64,000 nt of DNA from assembly GCA_963775975.1 (NCBI GenBank), contig CAVZKX010000002.1, positions 1,860,001 to 1,924,000 of the forward strand, written 5' to 3'. How positions within the stretch are numbered: position 1 is the first letter of the stretch; each line of letters opens with the position of its first letter. Positions 62,444-64,000 of this stretch are shown here, piece by piece. The translations under genes were made by a program, and so were the position numbers. Source of the DNA: JANXQG01 sp963775975. Its GTDB lineage: Bacteria; Planctomycetota; Planctomycetia; Pirellulales; Thermoguttaceae. A model generated the notes under the pieces. It was not told the origin of the DNA, ran no database searches, and saw only the letters and a program-made list of their open reading frames with translations.

Positions 62444-64000
62444 GTGCCGCGATTGTTCTACAGCATCCTGTCGATCCTCGCCTTGTCGGCAGCCAACCTT
62501 TACGCTGACGACACGGTTGCCGACAGTCCATCGAGCGACCCGTCGCCCTCCGCGCAGCCGGGGCCGGAAGTCGTCGGCCGGCCGCAGCCGGTTGCCAGTG
62601 CCGGCGGAAGCGCGGCCCCCGCCGGCCCCAGCGAGCCGGGCGCTGCGTTCGTCTTCGACGGCACATCGTTTCAATGTCCGTGCCCGCCGATGTTCCAAAG
62701 CCCGCCCGTGCAGGGATATGCGGCCGAATCGGCGACCGTGGGCACGATCGTCGACGCGCCGCTGATCGACGTGCCGGCCAGCGTCACGATCGTGCCGCCG
62801 GCCGTGCTGGACGACCAGCAAGTGCTTCGCATGAAGGACCTGCTCCGCGACGTTCCCAGCGCGGCCAAGTCGGGCGACTATCTCTTCCCCGACGCCTTCT
62901 TCCTGCGCGGCTTTCCGGTCGTCCCGCGCGACTACCGCAAGGACGGCTTCCTCGATCCGACCTTCACGCCGCGAGACTTCGCCAACGTCGATCGCGTCGA
63001 AGTCCTCGAAGGTCCGGCCGCGGCGCTTTACGGTCCCGGCCTGGCTTCGGGCGCCGTGGAACTGCTCACCAAGCAGCCGCTGCCCTGCTGGCGGCAGGAG
63101 GGCAGCGTGCAGTTCGGCAGCTTCGGCCTCCAGCGCTATACGATCGACAGCACCGGCCCGGCGTTTTACGAGGACGGCTCGCTCTTGTATCGCGTCAACG
63201 CCGCCTATCAGCGAAGCGACAGCTTCCGCGACTTCGGCTACGATGAAAGCGGGGCCATCGATCCGGCGATCACCTGGGTCATCGACCGCGACACGACGCT
63301 CACTTGGAAAGGCGAGTTCGTCACCGACCGGCAGCGTTACGACACGGGCGTGGCCACGGTCAACGGCCAGTTGACTCTTCCCATCCGCCGCTTCCTGGGC
63401 GAGCCGACCGACTTCCAGCACTACCAGGACTATCGCGAGCAGCTCGTCCTCGACCACAAGTTGGACGACGACTGGTCGGTGAAGATTGGCGGCTATTCGC
63501 TGTTCTACAATGCCGAGTCGTCGGCCACGATTCCCGTCGCCGAAGTAACCGGCTCGCCCGGCCAATACTTTCGCATCCGCCAGGACATCGGCCCGTTCAA
63601 CGAGCAATATCAATCGCTGACCGCCGATTTGGCCGGCAAGGTGGATATCTTGGGCAGGACTCATACGTTGCTCTTTGGCACTGAGGAAGGCTGGTTCACG
63701 AACGACGGTTATCACGCCGTCGTGTCGAATCCGTTTTTCGATCCGCTAATCATCGACGGCAATGCGCCCGTCTACGGGAATGTGCCGGCAGCGACCTTCC
63801 CGGTCGAGGTCTTTGATTCGAACTACTACCGCGGCGATTACGGGTTCTACTTCCAGGATCTCTTCGAGATCAGCGAGCATTGGAAGGCGCTGGCTGGAAT
63901 ACGATACGACCACACGGACGTGACCTTCAACCGGGCGCTGTCGATCATCGGCACACCTATCATCCCATACACCCAGAGCGTCGAGCGCTTCGACGTGGGC
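62444..64000 (+). CDS. TonB-dependent outer-membrane receptor (cut by window edge)
   Basis: Open from GTG 62444 (GGAG eight bases upstream) to the window end, 519 codons. Signal peptide about 1-22, then a 100-residue Pro/Ala-rich linker. The plug domain follows (VPASVTIVPPAVLDDQQVLRM, LRGFPVVPRDYRKDGF, DRVEVLEGPAAALYGPGLASGAVELLTKQP, with family parts spread over that stretch). The barrel begins GSVQFGSFGLQRYTIDSTG and includes DYGFYFQDLFEISEHWKALAG, typical of FhuA/FpvA-type siderophore receptors. It is divergent from the GH3 gene. The C-terminal part of the barrel lies outside the window. Confidence 0.9.
   Translation, partial: MPRLFYSILSILALSAANLYADDTVADSPSSDPSPSAQPGPEVVGRPQPVASAGGSAAPAGPSEPGAAFVFDGTSFQCPCPPMFQSPPVQGYAAESATVGTIVDAPLIDVPASVTIVPPAVLDDQQVLRMKDLLRDVPSAAKSGDYLFPDAFFLRGFPVVPRDYRKDGFLDPTFTPRDFANVDRVEVLEGPAAALYGPGLASGAVELLTKQPLPCWRQEGSVQFGSFGLQRYTIDSTGPAFYEDGSLLYRVNAAYQRSDSFRDFGYDESGAIDPAITWVIDRDTTLTWKGEFVTDRQRYDTGVATVNGQLTLPIRRFLGEPTDFQHYQDYREQLVLDHKLDDDWSVKIGGYSLFYNAESSATIPVAEVTGSPGQYFRIRQDIGPFNEQYQSLTADLAGKVDILGRTHTLLFGTEEGWFTNDGYHAVVSNPFFDPLIIDGNAPVYGNVPAATFPVEVFDSNYYRGDYGFYFQDLFEISEHWKALAGIRYDHTDVTFNRALSIIGTPIIPYTQSVERFDVG

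Noticed and set aside
62225..63715. 496-residue minus-strand reading over the TonB receptor
   Set aside because: The plus strand has the plug-domain motifs; the minus reading does not match any family.

Overview
The window looks like a chromosomal piece of a planctomycete, probably Pirellulales-like. Four sequence traits point there: two PEP-CTERM surface proteins, a large surface protein with the planctomycete N-terminal motif (LEPLEIRCLMS), autotransporter-type beta-strand repeats, and a planctomycete-style cytochrome c/DUF2231 protein. The DNA is GC-rich, most genes use Shine-Dalgarno sites, and two genes carry single frameshifts (UDP-glucose dehydrogenase and a GH3 fusion). These are either real lesions or draft-assembly errors.

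Layout. 1-9932, all minus strand, is a stress/energy island. Read 5' to 3' it holds kaiC-kaiB-PAS, DUF2294, DUF1328, three small envelope or soluble proteins, slipin, a copper P-type ATPase, a double PRC-barrel protein and phosphoketolase (cut by the left edge). Two related two-hairpin RNA elements sit at 6809-6895 and 10017-10102. 10519-11383 is a gene graveyard with an IS4 transposase remnant and an oxidoreductase stub. A cNMP-binding patatin phospholipase follows. 13984-19687 (minus) reads as one unit: ECF sigma, anti-sigma, SDR, acyl-CoA reductase/aldehyde dehydrogenase, condensation-type acyltransferase. With the ACP-oxoamine synthase fusion at 24746-26332 it suggests an ECF-controlled lipid pathway. 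Between them on the plus strand are a double seven-bladed propeller surface protein, a Tat-exported phosphoesterase and a cytochrome/DUF2231 protein.

27361-32636 is a tight plus-strand operon pta-fabI-DUF3141-ackA. Acetyl-phosphate from the phosphoketolase at the left edge could feed the same acetate/ATP chemistry. Then come an NTF2-like secreted protein, an Ala/Gly/Pro repeat protein, aquaporin Z, three membrane proteins and a large GH63-type glucosidase. 41331-48931 holds housekeeping and accessory genes: 3-methyladenine glycosylase, aldo/keto reductase, a MarR-flavoprotein operon with its operator, DUF4058, rhamnulokinase and a methyltransferase. After an IS630 remnant come a PEP-CTERM NHL protein, an HTH protein with a canonical promoter, gyrA, a frameshifted UDP-glucose dehydrogenase, a second PEP-CTERM protein, a propeller-GH3 fusion and the start of a TonB-dependent receptor that runs off the right edge.

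No tRNA, rRNA, CRISPR array or intact mobile element was seen. The least conventional items are the two-copy RNA element, the ECF-linked lipid genes, the KaiA-less kaiBC-PAS operon, and a MarR operator placed inside what looks like a leaderless promoter.
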